Part shown: positions 38,238 to 48,213 of the stretch, one piece after another
Layout of the letters: each line of letters opens with the position of its first letter
Numbering within the stretch: the first letter of the stretch is position 1
Assembly: GCA_947478455.1 (NCBI GenBank)
Contig: CANJWR010000003.1
Coordinates: forward strand, 1-64,000
Source of the DNA: Beijerinckiaceae bacterium
GTDB taxonomy: Bacteria; Pseudomonadota; Alphaproteobacteria; Rhizobiales; Beijerinckiaceae
Length of the DNA: 64,000 nucleotides
Direction of reading: 5' to 3'
Notes under the pieces: generated by a model
Told to the model about the DNA's origin: nothing
Database searches by the model: none
Seen by the model: the letters and a program-made list of their open reading frames with translations, nothing else
Position numbers and translations under genes: made by a program

Positions 38238-40119
38238 TTTTCTTCACCATTGGCTGGAGGGAGGGTTCATCGCCTGTCGCTGGACGACGCGGCAGGGCTT
38301 CGATTTTGGCGACGTTCGGTTTGGCGGGCGTGCGGCGGCAATCGAGCGGCAGGCGAACGATGACGTTCGTGCCTTCGCCAAGCGCACTTTCCATCGTGAT
38401 CGATCCGCCATGCAGACCAACGAGACCACGGACGACCGAGAGGCCGAGACCGGTGCCTTCATAAGGTCGGTCGTAGGAACCGCGCGCCTGAAAGAAAGGC
38501 TCGCCGATGCGCTGCAGGTCGCGCGGCTGGATGCCGATGCCGGTGTCCTCCACCGAGAACATCATCGAATTACCCTCGTGGCGCACACGAATGCGCACAG
38601 TGCCGTAGCTGGGCGTGAACTTCACGGCGTTCGACAGAAGGTTGATCAACACCTGCTTGCAGGCGCGTTTGTCGGCGACCAGTTCGTCCAGATCGGCCGG
38701 CACGTCGCGGACGATCGTCACCGATTGCGCCTCAGCCTTCAGTCGCAGCATATCGCAGCACTGGTCGATGAGCGGCGCAACCTCGAAGGCTTCCGGCACG
38801 ATCTCGAAACGGCCGGCCTCGATCTTCGACATGTCGAGAATGGAATTCACCACCGACAGAAGATGATGGCCGGAGCTGTTGATGATGTCGGCATATTCCT
38901 TCCGTTTGGCGGAATCGCGCGGCACCAGATCCTCGTTTCCAAGCATTTCGGAAAAGCCGATGATGGCGTTGAGCGGCGTGCGAAGTTCGTGGCTCACATT
39001 AGCCAGGAAGCGATCCTTCCAGAGGCTCGCCTCTTCGGCTTCAATGCGGGCGGATTCAAGCTGGGCCTCGTGCTGCTTGGTGCGCGACACATCGCGGACG
39101 ACCGCGATCACGGCCGCGCCGTCGGTCTGATTATGATCGGCGCTGTCGACCAGCACGCGGCGGGCCCGCAGTTCAACCCACACGAAAACCGGTTCGTCGA
39201 ACGAACCATGCGGGCTGGCGACGGAAGACTTGCGCAGGCGTAGATCGACGCTGACGGGCGCATCGCCGTCAGAAGCGTCCGAAATCGCCTTCAGGAACGC
39301 GGGGCGGTCGCCCACATGAATGCGCTCGAACAGGCCACGGCCCATAAGTTCGCGCTGCGGCAGGCCGAACAGCTTTTCGCTCTCGCGGCTGGCGTAAAGC
39401 ACCGAGCCGCCGCGCTCGTGCCGCAAAACAAGATCGCCGAGAACGCCGGAGAGGGAATCGAAATTCGCGGCGCCGATGCGCGCGACACGGCCGCGGGCGT
39501 CGTGAAGGCGCAGTGCCGCAAGAGCCAAAATGACCAACACTGCCATGGCGGGCGCGGCCAGCAACGGTTCGGCAAGACCGGGCGCATGGGCAGATACAGG
39601 AATCAGGCCGGCAGAATGCATGGCCCCGATAGCGACCAAACCCGCAATAGCTGCGAGACCGGTTACCACCACGAGCGGAATGGAATAGGCGAACACGGCT
39701 TCGATCGGCGCCAGCAGAAGCCACGCATAGGCAGCCGGAAGACCCGCGCCGCCGCGAGAAGCCACGGCAAGCGCCATGGCGACGAGCGCGAAACAGCAGA
39801 TCGCATGAGCCTCGACAAGACGGCCGGTGCGGCTCACAAAAATAACAGCAAGAACCGGCGCCAGAAGACCCGAGTAGATCGCCATATGGCCGAAGGTCGG
39901 CACGCCGAAGATTGCTAGATCGAGGGGCAACAATGCGAGACCGATGCCTGCCAAAGCCAGATGCGCGGCGATGAAGGTCTGATGGCGCATGCGATCAACC
40001 ACGTCGGTTCGCGCACTCACGTGCACCAACGTTGAAACCCGATCCATCAAACTCGCCAAACCGGCCACGCTACGCTCACTCTGGTAACGCGCTGGCGCCT
40101 GTCCACCGCGTGAAACCAA
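38230..40119 (-). CDS. Membrane-bound PAS-domain sensor histidine kinase (DivJ/PleC-like class)
   Basis: Multi-TM N-terminus, PAS-like region, FLANVSHELRTPLNAIIGFSEML H-box, GTGLGLSVVRGLVGLHGGSI G-box. Confidence 0.9.
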   Translation of the reverse strand: MVSRGGQAPARYQSERSVAGLASLMDRVSTLVHVSARTDVVDRMRHQTFIAAHLALAGIGLALLPLDLAIFGVPTFGHMAIYSGLLAPVLAVIFVSRTGRLVEAHAICCFALVAMALAVASRGGAGLPAAYAWLLLAPIEAVFAYSIPLVVVTGLAAIAGLVAIGAMHSAGLIPVSAHAPGLAEPLLAAPAMAVLVILALAALRLHDARGRVARIGAANFDSLSGVLGDLVLRHERGGSVLYASRESEKLFGLPQRELMGRGLFERIHVGDRPAFLKAISDASDGDAPVSVDLRLRKSSVASPHGSFDEPVFVWVELRARRVLVDSADHNQTDGAAVIAVVRDVSRTKQHEAQLESARIEAEEASLWKDRFLANVSHELRTPLNAIIGFSEMLGNEDLVPRDSAKRKEYADIINSSGHHLLSVVNSILDMSKIEAGRFEIVPEAFEVAPLIDQCCDMLRLKAEAQSVTIVRDVPADLDELVADKRACKQVLINLLSNAVKFTPSYGTVRIRVRHEGNSMMFSVEDTGIGIQPRDLQRIGEPFFQARGSYDRPYEGTGLGLSVVRGLVGLHGGSITMESALGEGTNVIVRLPLDCRRTPAKPNVAKIEALPRRPATGDEPSLQPMVKKIA

Positions 40120-40388
40120 ATTCGCAGGACGCTCTTAAGTGAACCCTAAGCGAACGGGTCGGGAGCCGATATTTTGTCCCGAAACGTCACAAACAGCCTT
40201 CGATCGACGCAAAACCCTGCCCTATGGTTTAGGATATGTTTCCAATCCGGCCCGTTTCGGGGCCCGTATGGTGAAGACCGGGTTTACGTCAGCCGTCGAA
40301 TGCGACTCATTTCTTTGACCTGCATTTGAAACAAGACGCGTAGACTTTTGAATGTCGGCCAATTCAAGGCTGATGCTTCGGGGCGGTC

Positions 40389-40808
40389 ATGTTTTTCGTT
40401 ATCCGCAGTGTTTTCTGGCTCGGAATGGTGTTCTCGGCGATGGACTGGCCGGGCAACGGCCAGTTGGGCACTGACGTTCGCGAGGCCGCGACACCGATCG
40501 CCGACAAGGCCGCAGCCGCTGCTGCGGCGCAAATACAGAAGACCTGCACTCATGCGATCCGCGATTGCATCGAGGGCGCGGCGCGAATCAATCGGCTCGC
40601 GGGCGATCTGTCGGACCAGCAGAGAGCGATCACGCAGACAGCCGCAAACAAGTCGCCGCCCATGTCCATAGACACATTGCTGGCCGCTGATCTCGAAGCC
40701 GAGTGGAGCCCACCGGCAAAGCCGGTGAAAAGCGCCAAATTGCAACCGGACGGCAAAGCTGCGCCGGGCGCCCGGACCAATGCGGCGGCAAAAGCGTCCG
40801 CAAAATAG
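40389..40808 (+). CDS. DUF5330-like protein
   Basis: MFFVIRSVFWLGMVFSAM..CTHAIRDCIEGAARINRLA pattern; adjacent to sufE. Confidence 0.7.
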   Translation: MFFVIRSVFWLGMVFSAMDWPGNGQLGTDVREAATPIADKAAAAAAAQIQKTCTHAIRDCIEGAARINRLAGDLSDQQRAITQTAANKSPPMSIDTLLAADLEAEWSPPAKPVKSAKLQPDGKAAPGARTNAAAKASAK

Positions 40809-40878
40809 TCGCGGGCCGGATTTTCAACTGGCGCAGAGAGGCCGCTTGCCCATATAGAGGCTCGAAAGTGGACCCCTT

Positions 40879-41313
40879 ATGCCCCTGCCGAATATCGACG
40901 AGATCATCGAAAACTTCAGCCTGATCGACGATTGGGAGGAGCGCTATCGCTATGTGATCGAGCTTGGGCGAACGCTCGATCCCCTGCCTGAAGATGCCCG
41001 CAACGAGACCAACAAGGTGCGCGGCTGCGCCAGTCAGGTCTGGCTGGAGACCAGTATATCCCGCAATGTCTCTGGCCAGCCGGTGCTGGAGTTTCGCGGC
41101 GACAGCGACGCCCATATCGTGCGCGGCCTGGTGCTGATCGTTCTGGCTTTTTATTCCGGCCGCACCGCAGACGAAATTCTGGCCAGCGACGTGCTGGAAC
41201 TGTTCGGCACACTGGGTCTGACCGCGCACCTGACCCCGCAACGATCAAACGGCGTCCGCTCGATGGTGGAGCGGATCCGCCGCGACGCCGGTGCCGCACT
41301 TCAGACTGCCTGA
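40879..41313 (+). CDS. sufE: SufE family Fe-S cluster assembly protein
   Basis: IIENFSLIDDWEERYRYVIELGRTLDPLPEDARNETNKVRGCASQVWLETS. Confidence 0.95.
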   Translation: MPLPNIDEIIENFSLIDDWEERYRYVIELGRTLDPLPEDARNETNKVRGCASQVWLETSISRNVSGQPVLEFRGDSDAHIVRGLVLIVLAFYSGRTADEILASDVLELFGTLGLTAHLTPQRSNGVRSMVERIRRDAGAALQTA

Positions 41314-41315
41314 AC

Positions 41316-42212
41316 TCAGACTTGTCCGTTCTGATCTGCGGGCTGCACGGGAGTTCCAATATTTGGCCGATAGTCGGCAGAGCCCCAATGACGCAATGAG
41401 GCCGGTCGAACCGATTGCTGTGGCGATACATAGCCGTAGTGGCGGGCCAGTTTCGCCAGCGCCATCCCGAGTACGACCTTCGCCGAGCGCGCCGGCCAGT
41501 TGTGATCGGCCTCAATAGCCTCGAGACCTTTCAGAAATCCGCAAACATCGATCAGAATGCCGCTGAATTCTGGCCCGACCGCCACGAGCGCCCGGTCGAC
41601 CCGCTGACGCGCTGCAATCACCAGATCCGAATAGGTCATGCCGATATTGGCACCGGTCGAGGAGACCACCGACCAGTTGGCGGTGACCGAAGGCATGATC
41701 TGCCCCGCGGTGAGATCGCGCCTAAACCGCTCTCCGGCTTCCAGCAGAAAAGGCTCGACCAGAGCCTTGCCGCCCCTGCCCTTGCGGGACGCCAGCCAGG
41801 CAAGCGGGCTCTCCTGAACATTGACCGCGACCTCGACCGACAGGCCCTCATGGGCGACGCGGCGGCGCTCGATGAGAGATTGCTGCACACGAAAGGCCTC
41901 TTCCGATGTCCCAACTGAAGCTCGCCGCAGTTTCGCGCGGCCTGCGTCGGTGATGTGCAACCGAGGGCGCGAGCCGGACCGGTCCCAGACAGCGAGGCCC
42001 GCCGAAGCGAGCGCTTCGCCTGCTATGTCGGGCGCTGACGCGATGCGCACAGAAACGCCGTTTCGCGAGCCCGTCACCACCAGTGCGGAAGCCGATGGAC
42101 CATCGGACATCCACGCATAGGCGGCAGGCGTCGCCAAAGCTTCCAGCAGGCGATGCGCGGTCTCATCGAGATGGTCGGAAGCGACATCCGGGGGAGTTTT
42201 CCGCCCCTTCAT
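41316..42212 (-). CDS. DUF6456 domain-containing protein
   Basis: SPLAWLASRKGRGGKALVEPFLLEAGERFRRDLTAGQIMPSVTANWS..VDRALVAVGPEFSGILIDVCGFLKGLEAIEADHNWPARSAKVVLGMALAKLARHYG. Confidence 0.85.
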   Translation of the reverse strand: MKGRKTPPDVASDHLDETAHRLLEALATPAAYAWMSDGPSASALVVTGSRNGVSVRIASAPDIAGEALASAGLAVWDRSGSRPRLHITDAGRAKLRRASVGTSEEAFRVQQSLIERRRVAHEGLSVEVAVNVQESPLAWLASRKGRGGKALVEPFLLEAGERFRRDLTAGQIMPSVTANWSVVSSTGANIGMTYSDLVIAARQRVDRALVAVGPEFSGILIDVCGFLKGLEAIEADHNWPARSAKVVLGMALAKLARHYGYVSPQQSVRPASLRHWGSADYRPNIGTPVQPADQNGQV

Positions 42213-42601
42213 TGCGCCCGCTCCTGAATGGCGTCAGGGATGAACGCGTCGAGATAGCCGCGCAGGACGCCCTCCAGCAGATCGAGCGCCCGGTCGAAGT
42301 TCGCGTCATCGCGGCGATCCTCAATGCACGAGCAGGCATGGCGCACAGTCGTCCTGTGACGCCCGAAGCCGGCGACCACCTGATCCATAGCCTCCCCACA
42401 ACCGACATGGGCGAGATAGATCGCCACTTGCCGGGCGTGTGCCACACGGGCGCGGCGGCGACTGACCGAGCGGATTTCACCAAGCCGCACGCGATAGATA
42501 TTGGCCGCGAGCGACGCCGTGACAGTCGAGCAGAACGGCCATGGGGCGGGCCTTGGGCCGAAAGGACCAAACTCATTCAATGGATGACGCAACATAAACA
42601 T
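42209..42601 (-). CDS. DnaA C-terminal-like helix-turn-helix protein
   Basis: RRRARVAHARQVAIYLAHVGCGEAMDQVVAGFGRHRTTVRHACSCIEDRRDD resembles the DnaA domain IV HTH. Confidence 0.82.
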   Translation of the reverse strand: MFMLRHPLNEFGPFGPRPAPWPFCSTVTASLAANIYRVRLGEIRSVSRRRARVAHARQVAIYLAHVGCGEAMDQVVAGFGRHRTTVRHACSCIEDRRDDANFDRALDLLEGVLRGYLDAFIPDAIQERAQ

Positions 42602-42875
42602 GGAACCTCCTTGGAACGGAGCGATCCTGTCATAGGATTATTTTCTTTTCAATAGGTATTTATATCCAGAATATTCATCTCGTGCCGGGAACCGCCCTTT
42701 CGAATGCCGCAGCAATGGAGACGCCTATCTTTTATGTAGCTGAATTTATTTCTATTATTACAGACACTGGAGCCGATGCTGCAACATGACCGCACCCCAG
42801 CACTTTTTCCTACATCGCAGATCATCGCCAAGGATAAGATCCGGGAGGACCGACCATTCCAACGCGCCTCCCACA

Positions 42876-42908
42876 GAAAAAGGCGCTAACCAATGGTCAG
42901 CGCCTTTT
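42876..42908 (-). terminator. Rho-independent terminator downstream of mucR
   Basis: AAAAGGCGCT..AGCGCCTTTT stem with inner ACC/GGT pairing; minus-strand T run. Confidence 0.75.
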
Positions 42909-42937
42909 GGACGAAATCTAATTTTCAGCGCGCTGCT

Positions 42938-43351
42938 TTAGCGGCGACGACGACGCTGCTGACCGAGACCCATTTGCTTGGCGAGTTGAGAACGGGCCTT
43001 GGCGTAGTCGGGCGCAACCATCGGATAGTCCGGCGGCAGACCCCACTTCTCGCGATATTCTTCAGGCGACATGTTGTACTGCGTACGTAGATGGCGCTTC
43101 AGCGATTTGAACTTCTTTCCATCTTCGAGGCAGATGATGTAACCGCTCGTGATGGATTTTTTCGGCGCAATTGCCGGCTTGGGCGCTTCCAGCGAAACGG
43201 GAGCTGCAATGCCGCCCGCCACGCGGACAAGCGCCGCATAGACTTCGTTTATCAGACCGGGAAGCTCCGGAGCAGGAACTGAATTGTTGCTCACATAAGC
43301 AGAAACAATATCCGCCGCGAGCTCGATATAATTGCCGTTTACGTCACTCAT
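42938..43351 (-). CDS. mucR: MucR/Ros family transcriptional regulator
   Basis: GYIICLEDGKKFKSLKRHLRTQYNMSPEEYREKWGLPPDYPMVAPDYAKARSQLAKQMGLGQ; start MSDVNGNYIELAADIVSAYV at 43351. ORF track start 43561 is too long. Confidence 0.95.
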   Translation of the reverse strand: MSDVNGNYIELAADIVSAYVSNNSVPAPELPGLINEVYAALVRVAGGIAAPVSLEAPKPAIAPKKSITSGYIICLEDGKKFKSLKRHLRTQYNMSPEEYREKWGLPPDYPMVAPDYAKARSQLAKQMGLGQQRRRRR

Positions 43352-43576
43352 GTGCGATCTCTCTAGTATTCTGTCTTTGTTTTTGGCGCATAAAGGCCGA
43401 TGCAATTCACCGTCTTCCCTGCCGGCGAATCCCGCGACGACAGCAAAATCACAGCCTTCTGATGAAAGTAAAGCAAAAATCAGAAAAACAACCCGCAATG
43501 CTAGGTATTTTGCTTGTTTGCGCAAGGAAAATGGCATGAATAAGGCCAGAAGCATCCGCAATTTGAATGAATTATC

Positions 43577-43603
43577 GTTTTTTGAAATACGATTTCAAAA
43601 AAC
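43577..43603. promoter_or_regulatory. Perfect 12-bp inverted repeat (candidate operator) in the AT-rich mucR/ptrB intergenic region
   Basis: GTTTTTTGAAAT-acg-ATTTCAAAAAAC read directly. Confidence 0.55.
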
Positions 43604-43762
43604 AAGCTCGATTAAGCTATCCAATACATCGGACGGAAATATCTTCTTTTGACATCGAGCGCCGGAACAATAGCCGGCCCGAATGGTCGAGACGCAGGTG
43701 CGGCGTCTATCGTTCGTTGCGCGACGCAGCTATCGTGACGGCTTGATCAGGATGGATGCGCA

Positions 43763-45934
43763 ATGGCAAGGACAAGCAAGACTTCGGGCACAGGAAAGAA
43801 GCCGACCGGCAAATCGCAGGCTGCGAAAAAAGCTGCGCCGTCCGGAAAGCCCCCCAAACCTCCGAAGGCTGCTGTCAGGCCATTCGAACGCGTCGTTCAC
43901 GGTGTGCAGATCGTCGACGAATATGCCTGGATCAAGGCTGACAACTGGCAGGAAATTCTCCGCGATCCCAAAGTTACGCCAAAGGAAATACGCACCCTGC
44001 TGGAGGCGGAAAACGCCTATACGGACGCCATTCTGGCGCCGACCAAATCGTTGCAACGGAAACTGGTGCGCGAAATGCGCGCCCGCATCAAGGAAGACGA
44101 ATCGGAAGTACCGGTCCCGGACGGACCTTTTGCATATTTTCAGAAATATCGGGAAGGCGGTCAGCATCCGCTGATCTGCCGTCGCCCGCGCGAGGGAGGC
44201 CGGTCGCGCGTGATGCTCGACGGCGACAAGCTCGCCAAAGGCAAACCGTTCTTTGACATCGGGACGGCGGCGCATTCGCCAGACCATGCGCGCCTCGCGT
44301 GGAGCGTCGACGACAAGGGCTCAGAATATCACACGATCCGTGTTCGCGACCTCAAGACGGGGCGCGATCTGTCTGATCTAGTACCGGACACCGACGGCGA
44401 TGTGTTGTGGAGTGGAGATTCCGCAGGATTTTATTTCATCCATCTCGACGAAAAGCATCGCCCCAGCAAGGTTTACCGGCACCGCATTGGCGACGATCCA
44501 AAAAAGGCCGAACTGGTTTTTGAAGAAACTGATCCGGCCTGGTTCGTCCATGTGGCTGAATGCCAGTCGGGCGTGTTCGGAACGATTGAAATCAGCGACC
44601 ACGAGACGAGCGAGACATGGCTGCTCGACCTGCGCGAGCCGAGGGCCAGACCGCGTCTGGTGGCGCCGCGCGAACATGGCGTACGCTACGATGTTGAGCA
44701 CCGCCACGACAAACTTTTCATTCTGACCAATGCCGACGGTGCCGAGGATTTCAAGATCGTCACTGCGCCACTGGACCATGCGACGCGCGACGCATGGGAT
44801 GATCTTGTGCCGCATCGTCTGGGACGCATGATCACCGGATTTGTGGTTTTCGAAAACTATATGGTGCGGCAGGAGCTCGAAGAAGGTTTGCCGCGCATCG
44901 TCATTCGCGATCTGCGCACCCATGAGGAACACGCGATATCGTTCGACGAAGAAGCATACGATCTCGATCTGCGCAGCGTGCTCGAATTCAATACCGAGAC
45001 CCTGCGCTTCTCCTATTCGTCGATGACCACGCCGGTCGAAATTTACGACTACGATATGGCGGAACGAACCCGCGTCCTGCGCAAGCGCCAGCAAATACCT
45101 TCAGGCCATGATCCGGAGAAGTATGTCACGCGACGCCTGTTCGCGGTCTCGCACGATGACGAACTGGTGCCGGTTTCAATCCTCTATGCAAAGAGCACGA
45201 AACTCGATGGTACGGCGCCGTGTCTGCTGCAGGGTTACGGCTCCTACGGAAGTTCCTATGAAGCAGCGTTCGGGGCGAACCGTTTTTCGCTGGTTGATCG
45301 CGGATTCATTTTCGCTATCGCGCATATCCGCGGCGGAACAGACAAGGGCTGGCGCTGGTACAAGGACGGCAAGCTCGACAAGAAGCGCAACACATTCCTC
45401 GATTTCATTGCCGCAGGCCGGCATCTGGCGGAACACAATTTCACCTGCGAGGGCAATATTGTCGGGCTCGGGCGCAGCGCCGGCGGCATGCTGATGGGGG
45501 CTATCGCCAATATGGCGCCCGATCTGTTCGGCGCCATCGTGGCAGGCGTGCCGTTCGTCGATGTGCTCAACACCATGCTCGACGACACGCTGCCATTGAC
45601 GCCGCCCGAATGGCTCGAATGGGGCAATCCGATCACCGACGAAAAGGCGTTCGAGACGATCCGATCCTATTCGCCCTACGATAACGTGAAGCCGCAGCGC
45701 TATCCGGCCATTCTGGCCACCAGCGGGTTGACCGATCCGCGCGTCACATATTGGGAGCCGACCAAATGGGTGGCGCGACTGCGCGCCAACATGACTGGCG
45801 GCGGGCCGGTTCTGCTGCGCACCAATATGGATGCGGGACATTCGGGTTCGGCAGGGCGCTTTGACCGGCTCGAAGAACTGGCGCTCGACTACGCCTTCGC
45901 CATCACATTCGCACAACACAAGCTGGTAGCCTGA
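43763..45934 (+). CDS. ptrB: S9 family peptidase, oligopeptidase B type
   Basis: RPFERVVHGVQIVDEYAWIKADNWQEILRDP..; SFGANRF-type region; catalytic GLGRSAGGMLMGAIANMAPDLF; DAGHSG. Confidence 0.92.
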   Translation: MARTSKTSGTGKKPTGKSQAAKKAAPSGKPPKPPKAAVRPFERVVHGVQIVDEYAWIKADNWQEILRDPKVTPKEIRTLLEAENAYTDAILAPTKSLQRKLVREMRARIKEDESEVPVPDGPFAYFQKYREGGQHPLICRRPREGGRSRVMLDGDKLAKGKPFFDIGTAAHSPDHARLAWSVDDKGSEYHTIRVRDLKTGRDLSDLVPDTDGDVLWSGDSAGFYFIHLDEKHRPSKVYRHRIGDDPKKAELVFEETDPAWFVHVAECQSGVFGTIEISDHETSETWLLDLREPRARPRLVAPREHGVRYDVEHRHDKLFILTNADGAEDFKIVTAPLDHATRDAWDDLVPHRLGRMITGFVVFENYMVRQELEEGLPRIVIRDLRTHEEHAISFDEEAYDLDLRSVLEFNTETLRFSYSSMTTPVEIYDYDMAERTRVLRKRQQIPSGHDPEKYVTRRLFAVSHDDELVPVSILYAKSTKLDGTAPCLLQGYGSYGSSYEAAFGANRFSLVDRGFIFAIAHIRGGTDKGWRWYKDGKLDKKRNTFLDFIAAGRHLAEHNFTCEGNIVGLGRSAGGMLMGAIANMAPDLFGAIVAGVPFVDVLNTMLDDTLPLTPPEWLEWGNPITDEKAFETIRSYSPYDNVKPQRYPAILATSGLTDPRVTYWEPTKWVARLRANMTGGGPVLLRTNMDAGHSGSAGRFDRLEELALDYAFAITFAQHKLVA

Positions 45935-45936
45935 AC

Positions 45937-46494
45937 ATGTTGATGCAAGCGGCGCGCACGCAACTCATCGTCATCGACGTGCAGGAAAAGCTGCTGCCGG
46001 CGATGCGCAACCCGGACGATCTGAGCGCAAAAGTCCTTACGCTTGTGGCGGGGGCTCGCCGTCTGGGCGTTCCGATCATCGTGACCGAACAATATCCGCG
46101 CGGGCTTGGACGTTCGATTGCGCCGCTGGTCGAAGCTGTGGGAAACGATGCGCGCATCTTCGAGAAAATGGCGTTCTCGGCGGCAAGGGAAGCAGATTGC
46201 GCTGGCCATGTAGCGGCGATCTCGCGAGCCGCAAATCGTCCGCAGCTGGTGATCTGCGGGATCGAAAGCCATGTCTGCGTCTTGCAGAGCGCGCTCGATT
46301 TCAAAGCATCCGGCTATGACGTATTTGTGGTTGCTGACGCCGTATCGTCGCGCACCGATCAGTCGATAGATATTGCTACGCAACGCATGGAGGCTGCCGA
46401 AATAAGCCTCGTGACCACCGAAATGGTTTTGTTCGAGTGGCTGGAGCGCGCTGGCTCGGAGGATTTCCGCGTACTTTCGAAACTGATCCGCTGA
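45937..46494 (+). CDS. Isochorismatase-family hydrolase
   Basis: TQLIVIDVQEKLLPAM..LGVPIIVTEQYPRGLG..QLVICGIESHVCVLQSALDFKASGYDVFVVADAVSSR. Confidence 0.92.
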   Translation: MLMQAARTQLIVIDVQEKLLPAMRNPDDLSAKVLTLVAGARRLGVPIIVTEQYPRGLGRSIAPLVEAVGNDARIFEKMAFSAAREADCAGHVAAISRAANRPQLVICGIESHVCVLQSALDFKASGYDVFVVADAVSSRTDQSIDIATQRMEAAEISLVTTEMVLFEWLERAGSEDFRVLSKLIR

Positions 46495-46585
46495 ATTAAC
46501 GGATCACGCAAGCCGGCGCCTGCCGGTCTGCGGCACTGCGTGTGGTGGCGGAATGGCGCAGTGCGCCCGCGCACACTGGACAGGC

Positions 46586-47449
46586 TCAGTCCTTCTTGGA
46601 CTCGATGAAGGCGCGCAATTCGTCCAGAGAGCTGAATTTGTAAAATCCTCCCTCTGTCTGGGCCTCGATGGAGCCGTTTGAAAACAACTGATAGGAGACG
46701 CCGCCCGATTCATAGCGGCGCACAAGGGTCGCTGCAGGGGGCTGCTCCGCTGGTTCAGGCTCTGGCTCCTGGACATGAGTGGCTGGCGCCAGCTCTTCGA
46801 TGTCGTCCGGCCATATGCCTGCGCGCAAATCGGTTTGTCGCGCCGGCACGCCTTGCCCTTGGGCAGGCATAGGCTCCGGATCTGGTTCCTTCGGCAATTC
46901 CGCGATGCGGGGCTTGAGGAAAGGACGCGGAATTTTTGGCGGCAGGCGCGGAATTGGCGGGATAGGCCGCTCCGGCTTCCTGATCTTCTCAAGATCGATT
47001 TTTTCGGCGCCGCTTTGCGCGAGTCCTGCAGGCTCAAGTTCGAGATCCAGAACCGGCCTCGTTGTGGGCTCGGGGCCCGCTGCAGGCTCGGGAAGCTGGG
47101 CTGCCGGCAGAGGGACGTCGACCGCAGCGGCAACCGGGGGCGTATTCGATTCCTCAGAAGCCTGAGGCGAATCATCCAGCGGCGGAGCAACAGGTCCCGG
47201 GGCGGCGAAATCCGAACGACTGACACGCGCCGCGCCCTGGGCGTTCGCGATGCTACGCACGACGGCGTCAACGCGAGCCATCAGGGCGGCGATGGCCAGA
47301 ATGATGAATCCACCGGTCAGCAGGCCGCTTCCGGCAATCACCTGAGACCAGCCGCGCTCGACCTGAACGATGTCCCATCCCTGCGCGGCGGTGTAACCGC
47401 CTGCGACGACGAGGAGCGCTCCCATTGCGGCGACGAGCCATTTCAACAT
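46586..47449 (-). CDS. Hypothetical Pro/Glu-rich membrane protein
   Basis: Two N-terminal hydrophobic segments then a long Pro-rich linker and C-terminal GVSYQLFSNGSIEAQTEGGFYKFSSLDELRAFIESKKD. Confidence 0.7.
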   Translation of the reverse strand: MLKWLVAAMGALLVVAGGYTAAQGWDIVQVERGWSQVIAGSGLLTGGFIILAIAALMARVDAVVRSIANAQGAARVSRSDFAAPGPVAPPLDDSPQASEESNTPPVAAAVDVPLPAAQLPEPAAGPEPTTRPVLDLELEPAGLAQSGAEKIDLEKIRKPERPIPPIPRLPPKIPRPFLKPRIAELPKEPDPEPMPAQGQGVPARQTDLRAGIWPDDIEELAPATHVQEPEPEPAEQPPAATLVRRYESGGVSYQLFSNGSIEAQTEGGFYKFSSLDELRAFIESKKD

Positions 47450-47616
47450 TCGGTCGAATCCATTGCGGCTGCCATGTCGTCAGATTAACCACGGAACTTG
47501 CAGGCCGGTAAAGCCGTGGGGATTGACGCCCACCTCGTCAGGAGGCGGATTTAATTGACGCAGGTCCGGTCGGGACTATGGTGGCCAGCTGGCGCAATCG
47601 GCCGCGGGAGAGCTAA

Positions 47617-48213
47617 ATGGCAATGATCTTTCAATCGCTCGGGCGCACGCTGGCGGCAGGCGTGGTCCTGCTCATCGCGCTTGTTTTCCTTGCGGGCGTC
47701 GTGTCGGGCGAACGGCTGGCGATGAACCACGCATGGGGCATCTTCTTCATGCGCTGGGTTCACATCATGAGCGGCGTCATGTGGGTGGGGCTGCTCTGGT
47801 ATTTCAATTTCATCCAGATCCCGACCGTCCCGAAGATCGAACCCGCAGAACATCGTGCGGCGATCACCAAGTTCATCGCCCCGAATGTGCTGTTCTGGTT
47901 CCGCTACGGGGCGCTGGCCACGGTGGCGACCGGCCTGCTTCTGGCCTGGATGAACCATTATCTGGTTGAGGCCCTGACCCTTCAGAAGGGCAGTCTGGCT
48001 ATCGGGCTCGGCATGTGGATGGCGCTCATCATGGCGTTCAATGTCTGGTTCATCATCTGGCCGAACCAGAAAAAGGCGCTTGGGCTCGTCGATGCCAGCG
48101 CCGACGCGAAGGCCAAAGCTGCCCGCCTTGCGATGCTGACCTCGCGGTTCAACACCATGTTGTCGATTCCGATGCTGTATTTCATGGCGGCCCAAAGCCA
48201 CGGCGGACTTTGA
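47617..48213 (+). CDS. PuuD-like membrane protein (urate hydroxylase membrane-domain family)
   Basis: Multi-TM; WGIFFMRWVHIMSGVMWVGLLWYFNFIQIPTVPKIEP, LFWFRYGALATVATGLLL; no cytochrome c CxxCH motif. Confidence 0.75.
   Translation: MAMIFQSLGRTLAAGVVLLIALVFLAGVVSGERLAMNHAWGIFFMRWVHIMSGVMWVGLLWYFNFIQIPTVPKIEPAEHRAAITKFIAPNVLFWFRYGALATVATGLLLAWMNHYLVEALTLQKGSLAIGLGMWMALIMAFNVWFIIWPNQKKALGLVDASADAKAKAARLAMLTSRFNTMLSIPMLYFMAAQSHGGL

Noticed and set aside
38044-39243. 399-aa plus-strand ORF
   Set aside because: Antisense to the PAS histidine kinase; no domain signal.
42649-42831. 60-aa minus-strand ORF in the AT-rich gap between mucR and the DnaA-like HTH gene
   Set aside because: No RBS-like signal, no recognisable motif, atypical composition; likely spurious.
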